Assembly: GCA_020744225.1 (NCBI GenBank)
Contig: JAGMWG010000015.1
Location: forward strand, 558,001-622,000
Direction of reading: 5' to 3'
DNA from: Paraphoma chrysanthemicola
Taxonomy: Eukaryota; Ascomycota; Dothideomycetes; Pleosporales; Phaeosphaeriaceae
DNA: 64,000 nucleotides
Shown here: one piece after another, positions 43,834 through 56,229 of the stretch
Layout of the letters: every line of letters begins with the position of its first letter
Position numbering within the stretch: the first letter of the stretch is position 1
Notes under the pieces: model-generated
What the model saw: the letters and a program-made list of their open reading frames with translations, nothing else
Databases searched by the model: none
Told to the model about the DNA's origin: nothing
Made by a program: the position numbers and the translations under genes

Positions 43834-44720
43834 GATGCAAATCCAACCAGCAACGACAACTTTACTTTTGGTGTAAAGTCTGTAATTCCCGGGGTGTGGT
43901 CGAGGAAGGTGTTGGGATTTATACGTTCGCTGCGTGAACGTAGATGTGATGTCGTTCTCGTCCGATAGCGACTGCCGCTCACCACGACCCATGTCACAAT
44001 CCCATGCGCGCAGGGATGAGTCTGGACCGGGGAACTTGGCCCGCGGGCAGATGGACTAATGGTATGGTTATCGGAGATATTCGCGTGTGGTGCGATAAGC
44101 GGCGTAGAAGTGATGATGATCAAGGTACGTCTAAGATGTACAGTACCTAATGGGGTAGTACAAGCAGCGCATGTACCTGCGCTTCAGTATACCGTTGTAC
44201 AAGCATCGCATGTTACACAGTGACATACGACCTTCTATTTGCACGACGTCTTCCCCACAAATACAATACCTAGTATGACAGAAAGGTACTCAGTGACACA
44301 TCTTGCACATGAATGTACCTCCGCCGTCTTGGATGGTACGTTGGTCGCCTATGATACGCGACACACGCTAGACCGGATTAGGAAGGTGGACAAAAGCTTG
44401 AGTCTCTCTTATGCACTCCGCGGCGAGTGGAGACGTGGTTGTGGCTGCGGGTACATATCGATATTCCCTCGGTTGGGGATTTTCGATGATGTGACGATAC
44501 GATTGTCGGAGGTACGACGTGATGGACCTGCCGGATGGGGGCTTGGTGTTGGGATGGACTGGCTGCGATGAGGTAAGGTATATGTAGCATAATGAAGCAG
44601 GAACGGGTTGGTATCGTTACTAGAGCATGGAAGGGACTTGGTCTATTGGGTCTATATTATGTGTTTCCGTCAATCAACGGGCTGGGGACTTTTTTCTTGT
44701 TAGCTCGTCGGTGTCAACGC
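43834..44720. other. Intergenic region upstream of the amidase
   Basis: 887 bp between the amidase start and the MTAP stop, both on the minus strand. TATAAAT (43917-43923, minus) is the probable amidase core promoter. The frame at 44239-44571 (+) has no recognisable features. Confidence 0.5.
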
Positions 44721-45653
44721 TCAATCAAAGTACCCAGGGAACAGCCATTGCAGCTTCTTCTCCGCCTCTGGGTTCCTGGCTTCCTTCTTGGTCATAGCAC
44801 CTGCAAAGCGCATCTGGCCTTCGAGATGCTTTGCCAGGACATGCTGCTCATGCTCGTCCTTGGTCAATTCATTCAGCACCGCGCCAACAAATCGCCGCGC
44901 ATTCTCAGCGTTGGCTTTCATGTGCGCCATGACCATCTCGACATTGACGTCCTCCTCGTCGCCGCCGCGCCAGCAGTCGTAGTCTGTCGCCATGCAGATC
45001 ATCTGGTATGAGATTTCTGCTTCGCGTGCGAGCTTCGCTTCGGGCAGCGCGCTCATGTTGATGACGCTGCCGCCCCACGTGCGGTAGAGGTTTGACTCTG
45101 CGCGGGTACTGAACTGCGGTCCTTCCATGCAAATCAACAGGCCCTTGTCGTGCAGTGTGACCCCGTCGCCCTCCAAGCTGTGCCCGCACCGCTTCACGAT
45201 CTCTGATATGCGCTTGTCGAACGGGTCGCCAAACCCAACGTGCCCCACCATGCCGCCCTCAAAGAAGGTAAACGGCCTGATGCCCTTTGTGCGGTCGATG
45301 ATCTGGTCGGGGATGACAAAGTCGCGCGGCCGGATCTCCTCCTGCAGCGAGCCGACAGCAGAGAAGGCGATGATAGTGCGCACGCCAATGTGTCGCAGCG
45401 CGGCGATGTTGGCCTGGTTCTTGACCTCATGCGGGGCGAGCTCGTGGGAGAGACCGTGCCGCGAGAGGAAGGCAACGGCAACGGGCTTGCCGGTGGACTC
45501 GGACGGGTGCTGGAGGATGCTGATGGGCGACGACGGCTTGCCCCATGGCGTGTCTACATCGAGTGTCGCGGCGAGGGTAAAGCCAGGCAGGTGCGATATG
45601 CCAGTCCCGCCGATGACAGCAATGTGCACTGGTGCTGCAAGAGGTGTGAGCAT
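44721..45653 (-). CDS. MEU1: S-methyl-5'-thioadenosine phosphorylase
   Basis: Minus strand, single exon, 310 aa, a normal size for the family. Recognisable features: AVIGGTGISHLPGF (phosphate-binding loop), LSRHGLSHELAPHEVKNQANIAAL, TIIAFSAVGSLQEEIRPRDFVIPDQIIDRT, CMEGPQFSTRAESNLY, SVINMSALPEAKLAREAEI and MATDYDCW, all typical of MTAP. It converts methylthioadenosine and phosphate to adenine and 5-methylthioribose-1-phosphate in the methionine salvage pathway, in the cytosol. The absence of introns contrasts with most neighbours. Confidence 0.95.
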   Translation of the reverse strand: MLTPLAAPVHIAVIGGTGISHLPGFTLAATLDVDTPWGKPSSPISILQHPSESTGKPVAVAFLSRHGLSHELAPHEVKNQANIAALRHIGVRTIIAFSAVGSLQEEIRPRDFVIPDQIIDRTKGIRPFTFFEGGMVGHVGFGDPFDKRISEIVKRCGHSLEGDGVTLHDKGLLICMEGPQFSTRAESNLYRTWGGSVINMSALPEAKLAREAEISYQMICMATDYDCWRGGDEEDVNVEMVMAHMKANAENARRFVGAVLNELTKDEHEQHVLAKHLEGQMRFAGAMTKKEARNPEAEKKLQWLFPGYFD

Positions 45654-46168
45654 TTACAGCATACCCGGTTTAGGTTGCGCACCATCATATGTGTTGGGAA
45701 CGCCTGCCATTCTGCGGTACGGTATAGAGATGCAGCGTGAGGGCGTCAAGAATTGTCTACGAGGCTTGAAGATGCTTGCTCGAGGCCTGAACAAATGTAA
45801 CATTCATCACTTTGGGCTGTAAGCTTACGCGATAAACAATTTCTTCGCCGGCGGGGTAGCTATTGCCGACCCCTGGACCCTGGTGGCGTCATAGGCCGCT
45901 GGCCAATCACATAAGTGCAGACTTACACGAGCGCAACAGTATCCATACCTAAGTAGTGAAGATGTAACGGGTCATTTGCAGTACCTATCGGTGATGTGTG
46001 TGCCAAGACGACTAGAGCTAGCACCGATATGATTGTATTACATTATGTACTGAAGTTGTGTGCGCAAGACTCTAATGCCAGAAGAACATAGCCCTGGTAG
46101 ACTACAGGATGAACGCTGATGCTCTACATGCATTCCAATGTGGCCATCTTCTACCCGGCGCGACGGGC
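45654..46168. other. Intergenic space
   Basis: 515 bp upstream of the MTAP gene and downstream of the fasciclin gene. No supported ORF; presumably it holds the MTAP promoter. Confidence 0.55.
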
Positions 46169-47563
46169 TTAAAGCAGCATCGCCATACCCAAGCCCATCG
46201 CCGCACCCAAACCACCACCCACCTTGTTAGCACCACCAGTAAAGATAGGTGGTCCAGTTGCGCTGACTGTCCGAGAGCCGGTTCCTGTCGCACCTCCTGT
46301 GACCGTTGCATTCGCACCGCCAGGGACGACGAACTTTGCAGTCGTCGCAAGAGGTGGGATACTGATGATCGTCGACGGCGTGATCGCAGACTGAGTGAAT
46401 GGGATGTTGGTGCCGATGAAGGATGCGCCGGTGAAGGCCGGAGCGAGTGTGGCTGTGGGGTTCAAAGTACCGCGATCGATATCATCTGTGTCTGGGTTGA
46501 GGACGCTGCAACACAATTAGTGGCATGGCATGTGAGTGATGTAAATGATGACTTACGCATCAATGATGTGCGCGACACCATTGCTGAGCAGAATGTTCGG
46601 AAACACGACTCGCGCATTGTCGACATAGACCGTGCCATCGGTTCCGACACTCAGAGTGAGATCGCTTCCTTCCGCGCTCTCCACAGTAGTGTTGGTGATG
46701 TCACTGGCAAAGACAACACTGCCGGCGACGGCATGGTAACCGAGCACACTCCTTAGCGTCTCGTTGCTAGCATTCTGCAAAAGAGATCCGATTGCGAGGA
46801 ATGCAGCGTTGTTGGGGATGAAGACAGTGATATCCTCAGCAGTATCCAGCGTCAACTGGCTGCTCTCGCCGCCGACATCAACACGGTCCAAAAGGCCAGT
46901 GATGTCAAGGGCACCGAGCGCAGCTGAGGTGCTGAGCTGTGGCAGACGAACAAGAGTGTCGCTGAGGTTGAGTGGGATGGTCAGAACCCTGTCGATCTTG
47001 TGGATGGTGATGTTGGGCACGACTTGGATGTCCTATGTCTAATGTAAGTATGGTCATTGAACTTGTTTGGTGCGACTTACGGCCTGGACCACAGTGCTGG
47101 TTTGCAGTTCTCCGCTGATGATCGTGGCATCATCGCCATTGAGCACGAGTCCCACGTTCTGACCATCGGTGACGTTCGTTCGAATCGTGTCGAAGATCGA
47201 GAAGGACTGGTTGAGGCGCGTGTTTACATATGTTGGCACTTCAGTGAAGTCTGTCGAGACGTATGTTCCACGGATGACATGGTACGCGAGGAGTGTCTCG
47301 ATGCCATCCGGGTTTTGGTCGATGATCGCTTGGCTCTCCGCATTGAGTCCGCCTGCAAGCAACGTCTCGAAAGCTGAGTTTGTTGGTGCAAGAATAGTGA
47401 TCGCCTCATCGGTGTTGAGAGTGCCCGCGAAACTCGTGACAAGGCTCAGCGCACTGGCCAGCGTGCTCAGGTCGGGGTTGGCTGCTAAAGCAGACACCAA
47501 TGCTGGGTTCTGCGCAACTGCGCTGGTAGCGAATGAACTGAGGGTAAGAATGGTGCGCCACAT
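46169..47563 (-). CDS. GPI-anchored two-domain fasciclin (FAS1) protein
   Basis: Minus strand, three exons, 47563-47081, 47032-46557 and 46505-46169, 431 aa. The signal peptide (MWRTILTLSSFATSAVAQ) is followed by two FAS1 domains: the first with ITILAPTNSAFETLL and LLAYHVIRGTYVST, the second with ITVFIPNNAAFLAIG, RSVLGYHAVAGSVVF and SNGVAHIIDAVLNP. A Ser/Thr/Pro-rich stalk and a Gly-rich hydrophobic C-terminus (GGGLGAAMGLGMAMLL) fit a GPI signal. Such proteins sit on the cell surface or wall and function in adhesion. Both introns are canonical and the frames join cleanly. Confidence 0.92.
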
Positions 47564-48999
47564 GTTGAAATGCGAGCAGATTTGATTGCAATGGGGTTCA
47601 GTGTGCTATGGTTTTGGTGTCTCGTCTCCCCTGGCTTGCTGGTCCAGAGCGCCTTTATTTACATCTGCAAGTAATCTCTTTCTCGGTGACCGGTCCCCGT
47701 GGACACCGGCATTTACAGAAACCTGGCACTGAGTACTGCTGGGCATTGCCAAAACAACTGTGCAAGGTACTTCGCCGCAATATTGCTTGACGATCGTCAT
47801 GGGAGAAGTCGCCTTTTGCAGTATTGAGACATGGCGAGAGACAAAATTGCATGGCTGGGATAAGGGCCAAGTGAAGTCGAGCCTCGCTTCGTCTACATCG
47901 TAGAGGCACATCGAGCGAGTGTTGTTGCATCGGGACGCGTCCGGGGAAGTGTTGATGTCAGCCAAGCGAGTCCCTAGCGCGTTCGGCCCGAACACTGCTG
48001 AAGCGAGGCTGTTCCTGCATTTGATATCTCCTGTTTCGTCCGTCCAGGTATCAACTTTCCTTATTCTGCTGATGGAGAACAAGGTATGCTCTGATAGTCC
48101 TTGCTAGATGGTTTCCTGTGTTGTCCTTCATCTCCCACGAAATTGCCCCCAAGCGACGTCCTTCACCTCTGCCGTTGTCATGGTTGGCACGATTTATTGC
48201 CCAATATTGTCACCCGCACATACAACAAGCCAACTGAATATTAGATTGCCCCTAAGCAATACTCGACGTGACTCTCGATCTGAAGCCTGGGCACTTTCTG
48301 AAGCAAGTCGTCTTTCCTCCAAGATGCCTTCCTCATTTGGTCAAGAGCCCAAGGCCCTTTCCCATCACACTATCGCACCATTTGAGCTTTATTAGCAAAT
48401 CTCTTTACCTCCTCATCCTATCATCTATCAGCCATCCGCTCAGATGTTAAAGCGGTGAGTGTGATCCTTTCAAAGGCATGAACCTTCAGCCTCGCTGGGA
48501 CACGAGCGCACGTTCAGCCGCACTATCCTCAATATGGAAGCAAGAAGTCGAATTCGCAACACAACGCCACGAAGTGAATTTCAGCTTCTAATGATCGGTG
48601 AATATCTTGGACTTGCATTCCATGTCCTGAGCACTAATACCTCTTGCAGGCAACAGAAGTCGACAGTCTGAAGTACCAACTGCTCACCTTCTACTTTCGG
48701 CCGGGCGATGCGCACCATTGCGATGGCCATTGGCAGGGCCAAAAATATCATGCCATTCCAGAATACGAAGCGGACCTGATGCTGCGGTATCCTACCAGGA
48801 ACATGGTTTACGGGCCCAGCTGTTGTGATTATAAGTACTCACGAGGAACAGCCGTGGCATTTCATCACTACCAGCACCAACCAAACAGGACAACATCGAT
48901 CCAAATCGACCTGCTACAGTAATATAGACCACAACCTTCAGAACACTTTGAGATAATCCAAACGACACGAAGAGATATTGTAAAGCTCGATACCTCAAC
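47564..48999. other. Intergenic region
   Basis: 1.44 kb between divergent genes (fasciclin -, small secreted protein +). Frames at 47606-48082 (-) and 48644-48922 (+) have no motif, start context or splice support. No repeat was noticed. Confidence 0.6.
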
Positions 49000-49446
49000 A
49001 TGAAACTCACTTTCGTCGCCATTGTCGCCGCTGCCAGCTCTGCCGCCGCCGCCGACTGCCAGAAAGGTCTCACATATTGCGGTAGCACTTTGATCAAGAA
49101 GGGTATAGTTTCCAGACCCAGTATCAATTTCACTCACTAACATACCCCTCAAGACCCGAAATACCGCGCGCAGATGGAGGCCATTATCAAAACCGAAGTG
49201 CCCTCAGACGTCAAATCCAAGTTCAAGTCGCTCGACGAGGGCCTCAACAACTCAACATGGTACTGCGGAAATTGGCTGGAGTACTTGGGCAGATGCGGCA
49301 CAAGGGGCTGTATCGATGGTGGTGCCAACAAAGACGATCGGTGTGGCCCAATGCCTCAGATTCCACCATGCGCCTACTGGCCGTTTGACGCACCCGGTGC
49401 GTGTCCCGAGTATCTCCCTGGCGGTAGCAAATGGGTTGAGCCTTGA
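49000..49446 (+). CDS. Small secreted cysteine-rich protein, unknown
   Basis: Two exons, 49000-49102 and 49154-49446, 131 aa. The signal peptide (MKLTFVAIVAAASSAAAA) is followed by DCQKGLTYCGSTLIKKD and, later, a Cys-rich half with NNSTWYCGNWLEYLGRCG, RGCIDGG, DRCG, PPCAYWPF and GACPEY. About eight cysteines are in the mature chain. I do not recognise a family with certainty; the N-terminal pattern occurs in small secreted fungal proteins of unknown role. Effector or antimicrobial activity would be guesswork. Confidence 0.75.
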
Positions 49447-50113
49447 AGAGTAGATGGTGGTGGCAGCGTGGGCAGGGAACATAGGCAATCGGGTAGAGCC
49501 GGTGGCGTGTAATGTTGTTCTACCCCGGAGCGTTTTGTATAACACAGTTTGTTCTCAGTACCACCGGTCGTACATCTAGAACCGTGTCAAGCATCCCATG
49601 CGATTCGCATTGCGCCAAACCTTCCTCATCCCGCCGCTCCTTCCTCCATCCTTCGGCTTACCCAAACCAGCAAGCCCAGCCTCCCGCACTAACCCACATC
49701 CACCGACGTCATTCACTCTCCGCACCCGCATCCCCACAATCCCCATCCACACAACCGTATTCCCGTCACCAGGACGCACAATTCCCATGCATTGGTCGCG
49801 CTCGGCAAGGCTTCCGTTACCTTGCGCAGTTTAGCTCGTGCTTGAGTAGCCTATTACCCCGCCAATGTCGTTGCTCTCGCGGCTCGGTGGTGTGTGCACC
49901 GAACGACTATGATGTCGTTGGCAGACGTGCGTCGGAAAAGGTGATCGACAGTGTACCGTTGTGGGAGTTAGTGGACGGTACGGTGAGTGTATAAGTGGTG
50001 TGAACCGCTGTGTTGGTAAGGTTTAAGGAACCCTTTTTCCCACCTTCTAGGCTTCTTCCTTTTTACCTCGACTTGCAACGCAACGCGAATGCGTATCGAC
50101 TGCCGTAGCCACC
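49447..50113. other. Intergenic space with C/T-rich leader
   Basis: 667 bp before the sugar transporter. 49615-49760 is C-rich on the + strand and creates spurious frames on both strands. No gene is supported. Confidence 0.55.
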
Positions 50114-51906
50114 ATGTTCAAGACCCCAAAATTCGACTGGTATGGTAGGGGCTTCCGGCTCCGCGCCGCAATCACAATCGCATGTCAACTCGCCTTCGTC
50201 CTGTTCGGGTACGACCAAGGTGTATTTAGTGGGATTGTGGGCAACGAGGATTTCCTGAATACCTTCGATCATCCTTCGCCTGCACTGGAAGGAATCATTG
50301 TGTCGATTTACAACCTCGGGTGTTTTTCGGGTTGCATTCTATCGTTCATCTTTTGTGAGCAGACGGGACGGAGGTTGGCGATGTGGATTGCGATGGTGTG
50401 GATCATTGTGAGTGGCTTGTTTGTCTATGATCGCTTTCTCCGTCGTTGTGGCAATGCTGATGGGTGTCCTAGGTTGGTGGATCGTTGCAAGCTACCGCAT
50501 TTTCCGTGCCACATATGATGATTGCGCGATTCATCACGGGAATCGGAACGGGAATCGAGACATCGACTGTGCCGATGTACCAAAGCGAGCTGTGCGAGGC
50601 AAACAAGCGTGGTCGACTTGTTGCATCCGAGCCACTCTTCGTCGGAGTTGGGATTGTGATCGCATACTGGTTCGACTACGGCATGAGCTTCACAGCTGGC
50701 TCGATCGCATGGCGTCTACCGATCGCATGCCAGGTAGTGTTCGCTATCGTACGAACCAACTCTACAACCGATTCCGATATGACTCACTAACAACCAGCGT
50801 AGCTCGTCATCATCATGGTCTTCGGCCTTCCGGAATCACCGCGTTACCTTTATAAGCACGGTCGTCACGAGGAAGCATTACAAATTCTGTGCGATGTATA
50901 CGATGGTACGCCCGACGACCCGAAGATTGCGAAGGAAAATCGCGAAGTTCTCGAGGCTCTGAAGGTCGAGGAAGAGCATGGCGAGTATCGGTGGAGCCAA
51001 TTACTCAAGAAAGACCGTGTGCAAACCGGAAGACGCGTGCTACTCGCATACGGAGCGCAGTTCATGAATCAGATGGGCGGAATAAATCTGGTCGTCTACT
51101 ATATTACTTCCGTTTTGCAGCTGAATGTAGGATTGGGCCGCAATTTGTCGCTGCTGCTGGGCGGTGTGATCAACATGATGTTCTTCATCGGATCACTACT
51201 GCCTACATTTACACTCGACAAGACGGGGCGCAGAAAGCCAATGATGTGGGGATCCCTCGGCTGCGGTGCATCCATGATGATGATCGCGATTTTGCTGAGC
51301 TTCCAGCCTCGTGGGGGTGATCTGGCGAAAGCGACGGCATCTGGTAGTGTGGCATTCTTTTTCACGGTAAGCAGTCTCTGTACTATCAGGCTTCGATATA
51401 CTGACGCAGAAACAGTATATGTTGTCTTTCGGCATGACAATGAACTGTATCCCATGGGTGTACGTTCCAGAAATTCTCCCTCTGCACGTTCGCGCGAAGG
51501 GCACGGCCGTTGGCATCAGCGCAAACTGGATCTGGAACTTCTTCGTTGTCATGATCACGCCAACGCTACTCAACTCGTTGGCTTGGAAGGGCTATTTGAT
51601 CTTCATGTGTCTGAACTATTCATTCATTCCGCTAGTGGTAAGTACACTCAACAGTACATTGCATGCGATCAGACTGACACTCCACAGTATTTTTGTTATC
51701 CCGAAACAGCCAACCTTACGCTCGAAGAGATTGACTGGCTCTTCTACGAGGGGGACGTCGTGCGCCGTAGTCGACGCGTCGCCAAGCAAGGCTGGGAGCA
51801 AGCTGAGGGTGTGGAGCCAAGCCCGGGCATTTTGGAGACGGGTAGCGTGTCGAGCGACAAGAGAGAGGACGACGTTGCGGAGAAAAAGGAAAACAGTGGC
51901 TCCTGA
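50114..51906 (+). CDS. MFS sugar transporter
   Basis: Five exons, 50114-50407, 50473-50733, 50803-51366, 51416-51637 and 51688-51906, 519 aa. The SP-family features are LFGYDQGVFSGIVGNEDF in TM1, EQTGRRLAM in loop 2-3, ITGIGTGIETSTVPMYQSELCEANKRGRLV in TM4-5, GLPESPRYLYKHGR, QFMNQMGGINLVVYY in TM7, DKTGRRKPMM, PWVYVPEILPLHVRAKG and YPETANLTLEEIDWLF at the C-terminus. It is a plasma-membrane hexose or related sugar:H+ symporter of the major facilitator superfamily. The substrate is not determined. All splice sites are canonical. Confidence 0.92.
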
Positions 51907-52859
51907 GTTTAAAGCACCGATCGATCAACGTAATAATGATTGTTATCGCGATAATGTCTTACGAGCACCTGGGAGGCCGTTGATAGCGACTGTGCTGACG
52001 TGGCAGACATTTGTGAAGGCCTGTGAAATCTTTCTACTGCAAGTGTCAAGGCATTTTAGGTCTGATCTGATGCCGATTCTCGGCCGCTTTACTACGCCTG
52101 CCGGGCATGTCTACTAATCCTACGTAATGTAGTGAATTTTATGTCACGGGAAGTCGTACTTACGGGCCGAAGCCGGGTGGTGGAGATTTGGGGTCCAACA
52201 ACTCTAATCCGCAATCACACTTCCTCTTGCTTCAAAGTACCCCCACGCCGAATCATACGTTCATTGAAGGAACGGCCAATGTATTCGACTGTTTGCTTGT
52301 ATCTATCCGGCACCCTTCAGCCTTGTTGAGTCTGACTACAGATTACCTGCACCATGCTGGTTCGCAGCAACTTACCGTCCTTGTATGGGCTTCTACGAAG
52401 CCCTCTAGATACACAGTGTAGCACGGCATTATGGAATCCGAGGGCAGGGCGCAGCGTGCGTGGGGTTTGGGGGAACCTCTATGAGGCTGAAACGCGATGT
52501 AGCCAATCTTTGCGAGCAGCAAGCGAACATACATATGTACTTCTCTGTTGATCTTATGTACGTAGCTGTTCACGGCTAGCATTGGAGTTCCGAGCGAGCT
52601 TCGCCCCTATATTCGCCGGATCCGGCGATTTCTTGTTACCATATGGGAAGGACTGGCTTGCTAAATCTGAGATGGACCAAGCTGCCAAGTAGATTTTTGC
52701 GTTGGCATGTCTCAGCCTTGCGAAGAGACTCATCGCTTGGAGAGGATGCCGGTAAGAGCATTTTCGTGGCTTTGAGGGCGATATGAACAAGACTATAAAA
52801 GGATCGTTCACCCGCGCTGACTTAGAGCGACTACGCATTTTGCTCTTACAGACTTCACT
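51907..52859. other. Intergenic region
   Basis: 953 bp. A TATA box (TATAAAAGG, 52794-52802) near the end serves the next gene. Short frames at 52132-52582 have no features. Confidence 0.6.
52794..52802 (+). promoter_or_regulatory. TATA box of the GPI-type protein gene
   Basis: TATAAAAGG lies 58 bp before the start codon at 52860, close for fungi but plausible with a short leader. Confidence 0.55.
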
Positions 52860-54911
52860 ATGTACGCACAGCCACTCCTCATAGCGCTGATCTCGGTACT
52901 TTGCCTTCAGGTTTCGTCCAAGTTCACAGACCACGGCCACACTTTATCAAAGGCTCTGCGCGAAAGAAGTGGAGGTGGACTTGACCGCGAACTTCAAGCT
53001 GCAACGAAAGATGCGCACCTTTTAAAGCGCCACGAATCATTCTTTACCGCTACCCATCTGGAACTGGCTTATACTGATGGTAAGGATGACCTATATCATA
53101 CGATGTCAGATCCTAACCTCTTGGTCCAGGTACATTTGGTGATCCACAAAGCCTAGGAGCGTACGTCCAATGTAACTCCTCTGTACCAATACTACTGCTA
53201 GAGGATTTCGAACACCTCACGAACAGCATCAGTTGCGAGCCAGGAAGTATCACTATGAGCATACCTTCCAACGCTGATTGGGAGGCTACAACCGGAGCTT
53301 TGCGTGAGTTGGAGCATGGTGGCCTGATCGTCACATCGCATATTGGTTGCAATTTGCATGGCGAGAGAAGTCTTTTTCGGTATTATGATCTCGAATCCTT
53401 CGTCTGATTATGATAGCTAATTCTGAGCTAGCATTGGAAATGCTACCGTGGACCAGCGTCAGTCCAGCATCGTACTTGACGCAGTACCTGCTACCTGGCA
53501 GGCATCTTTCACGTCCATCGCAGTCAAGATGTACCCCATCAGCGAAAAACACACCTTACGCTCCCAAACAAAGCTGCGGGTTCGACAGGACGATGGTGTG
53601 CGGACCTTGACCAGATCTAGCAATAGGCCTACGTATACTATCTCGGAGCCGACAGCGACTAGTACTGCGGATGTGAATACTTTTGACTTGAACCAAGGAC
53701 TTATCAATAAGCCGCTTATTGGGTCAGCGAATTCTTCTGTTCAGGTAACGTGTAAGAATTGCTCAACGTTTGGGACTCTCGACTTTTCATTCGCTTCATT
53801 CGTCTGGGATCCACCGGATATCGAGGACGTAGCTGACTTAGAACTCTCTATCGGCGATTTTCTGGATGGAGGTGAGATAACCGTCGACGCTAATAGGATG
53901 GGCGCTCGAGTGGAACTGCTTATTAATGTCACTGGCAATGATACTTTGGATGTACCATTGTTCGTGGCGCCACTGCTCTATGGCATAGCTGTAAGCATGA
54001 AGTCCGTTCACAAACTCATTGTCGCTCACAAGATCCTAGATCAAAGGAATTGGAGCCGTCGGTCTTCTGTATGCCCCAACGGTTCACGTCGAGTTTGCAC
54101 TGAATGGGTCAATGTGAGTTTCCTACTTTGTCGGATGCTTCTGTTGACTAATGTACTCTAGTACGTTCGCGTATGGTTTTGAAATAAATGTGTGTTAGAA
54201 CGTGTTCATTCGAAGATAGAGTGCATTAGACTGACACGCGGTGTTCGCAGGTACCAGACAAATCTCGCCTCTTTATCGACATGACCGATCCCAAAAATTC
54301 GACAACACAGGGTTTCAGCGAGACTAGCGTCACCGAAATTCCATTCCAAGCATCGGTAGACGTGAATCAAGCGATTATTGATGTTTCACTTCGGCACCAA
54401 ATCCAGGCTGGCTTCTTCTTCGATTTTGATAGTGCTACCCTTGGAATAGGTGTCTACCTTGATTTACCAAAATACCGTGCTGAGTTTGAAAAAGTTGAAG
54501 GCGTCGACGAGAATTGCGCAGCATTGGCGGTGAGCCAGAGTGAGAATAAGGGGTTAGCTCAACAACTACTGACGAACGCTTACAACATTACACCCTCGGT
54601 CAACTGGCAAGTTGGTATTGCTGGTGAGGCAAAGGTGAGTATTTAACCAAGCCCTAGCTACATTAGCGGCATCACTGATCGAAATGTAGCTGTTCGGAGT
54701 TGGCCCTGAGTTCGATGTTGCTTTTGGAAATGGGACTATTGACAATCTGCCCAACACCTGCCTCATGTTTAATCAGACATCGAAAACTTATGTCGATGCA
54801 AAGAAGGTCATATCCGATGCTAAAAAGAACGGAGCAAATAGGTCCGAGGTTCATACGGGCGCAATGTTCTGGTTGGCACTTCTGTCAATTTCTGTGATCC
54901 TTGCCATTTAA
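52860..54911 (+). CDS. Secreted, probably GPI-anchored protein of unknown function
   Basis: Seven exons, 52860-53079, 53130-53303, 53428-53990, 54040-54113, 54162-54189, 54251-54634 and 54690-54911, 554 aa. The signal peptide (MYAQPLLIALISVLCLQVSS) is followed by an N-terminal region with a dibasic site (LLKRHE). Mature blocks include QVTCKNCSTFGTLDFSF, DLELSIGDFLDGG, GIGAVGLLYAPTVHVEF and HQIQAGFFFDFDSATLGIGVYLDLP. The C-terminal hydrophobic stretch (MFWLALLSISVILAI) directly precedes the stop, as in GPI signals. I recognise no named family. Some acceptors were chosen because nearer ones break the frame (exons 3 and 4), so those edges are less sure. Confidence 0.72.
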
Positions 54912-55252
54912 ACCTGAGGGAAGAGCAATTTTTTCGGACGGCCTATGTAAAAGGCAACAGTCCATCTGGAAGGCTTGTGAAGCAACGAATGGAGTGTATG
55001 CAGTGGAGAGGGAATAGTCTTGGGCCTCGCCTCTTCGATGAAGATGGTAATCAACCATCTTCCCTTTGCGCAGGCAGGAGTTCTTCTTCTCCTTTGTATA
55101 TTGATGCGCAGTAGTCCATTTACTTCTATTTTCACCTTCCTTTAACTTTTGCACTCTTCTCAAAAGTATCGTGCGCGCTGCACAATCATATCTGCCGATG
55201 ACACTAGTCCTGTCCGTTCAGTCGGCTCGCCCGCGAGCTCTTCTTCCTCCAT
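54912..55252. other. Convergent intergenic space
   Basis: 341 bp between the 3' ends of the GPI-type gene (+) and the F-box-like gene (-). Nothing supported. Confidence 0.6.
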
Positions 55253-56229
55253 TCATAAGGTATTACACTTGATTTCGACGACATGTGACACTTGTACGCC
55301 ATCAGAGTTACAAATTGGTGGTCCCAGATCTTTCAGCTTGTAGTCACCATCGACCGTGTCAAGCTCGACCTCTAGCTTCCTGTTGATGATCAGCCGCACC
55401 CGCTTTCCTGCTAGCTTTGCTTCCCTTAAACTCGGACACATCGCGGTACAAGCCATCAGTATTTGTTCATCTTTCTGTCTATCGGTATTTGCCAGGGTTG
55501 AGAAGTGCACAACCACAGAGGCGCCTGATTTGAGTTTCTCAATTCCCGCCAGCGCTGCGATCAATCGTTCTGGCTTGATAGGACACCCGAACATATACCC
55601 TCTACAGGACGTACGATCAAACGTGATGGCGTTGAACCGGACCTCCATCCTCGATACTAAGAATCCGGGCTGGAATCCTGCCTTCAGCTGGTCACATTCA
55701 AGGAATCGTTCGATCAGGCCATCATCACAATCGAACACGAATGTTGACGTGCGATAATGGTTTTCAATCAGCTCTCGCAAGAAATCTGGTCCGACATAAT
55801 CCACGTCCCAGAAATGCTCCGGGTGGTGCTTTGCTTTCCAGCGCTCGAGATCATATGTGTGCATCCTCGTCTTTGGGTCCAAGGTTGAGCGAAAATATTC
55901 GCGTTCAATGCGCTCTTCGGGGCTTGTGCTAAGGTGTCGCAATACCATGTCGCGAATCTCTCGTGGAAGGTGGGCCATTATGCTGTTGCACAGTTGCGTA
56001 CACTCTGCTTTCGCGAGCGTATCGAATGCATCGTGTTCCTCGGTGGTGGAGGCTGCGAGGCTCGCTTCAAGGGTTTGAAGCTCTTTCTGCAGCGCAGCGA
56101 CACGCGACTTTTGTTCTCGCAGCATCGCATTTGTTCTGCAGCCTTCCTGTCAGCGTTTGTGCTCATAACCGCCATCAAAGTACCTAAGTACCTCAACGCA
56201 TGATCGCGTAATAAATACTGTGTCAGCAT
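55253..56229 (-). CDS. F-box-like (2EXR-type) protein, tandem copy 1
   Basis: Minus strand, two exons, 56229-56192 and 56135-55253, 306 aa. The start is uncertain: the first exon's frame stays open to an ATG at 56346, which would add 39 residues. A coiled-coil-like stretch (REQKSRVAALQKELQTLEASL) leads into CTQLCNSIMAHLPREIRDMVLRHL, then HFWDVDYVGPDFLRELIENHYRTS and DDGLIERFLECDQ. This order matches the genes at 40.5-41.6 kb and 56.6-58.0 kb. No function is established for this family. Confidence 0.72.

Noticed and set aside
44239..44571. 110-residue + frame between amidase and MTAP
   Set aside because: Composition and codon use do not resemble the neighbouring genes and no domain is visible.
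45127..45822. 231-residue + frame opposite the MTAP gene
   Set aside because: Antisense shadow of a highly conserved enzyme gene.
47606..48082. 158-residue minus-strand frame
   Set aside because: No start context, motif or splice support; sequence lies in a long divergent promoter region.
51419..52117. 232-residue + frame at the end of the sugar transporter
   Set aside because: Its first part is exon 4 of the transporter; it then reads through the intron in the wrong frame. The spliced model explains the region better.
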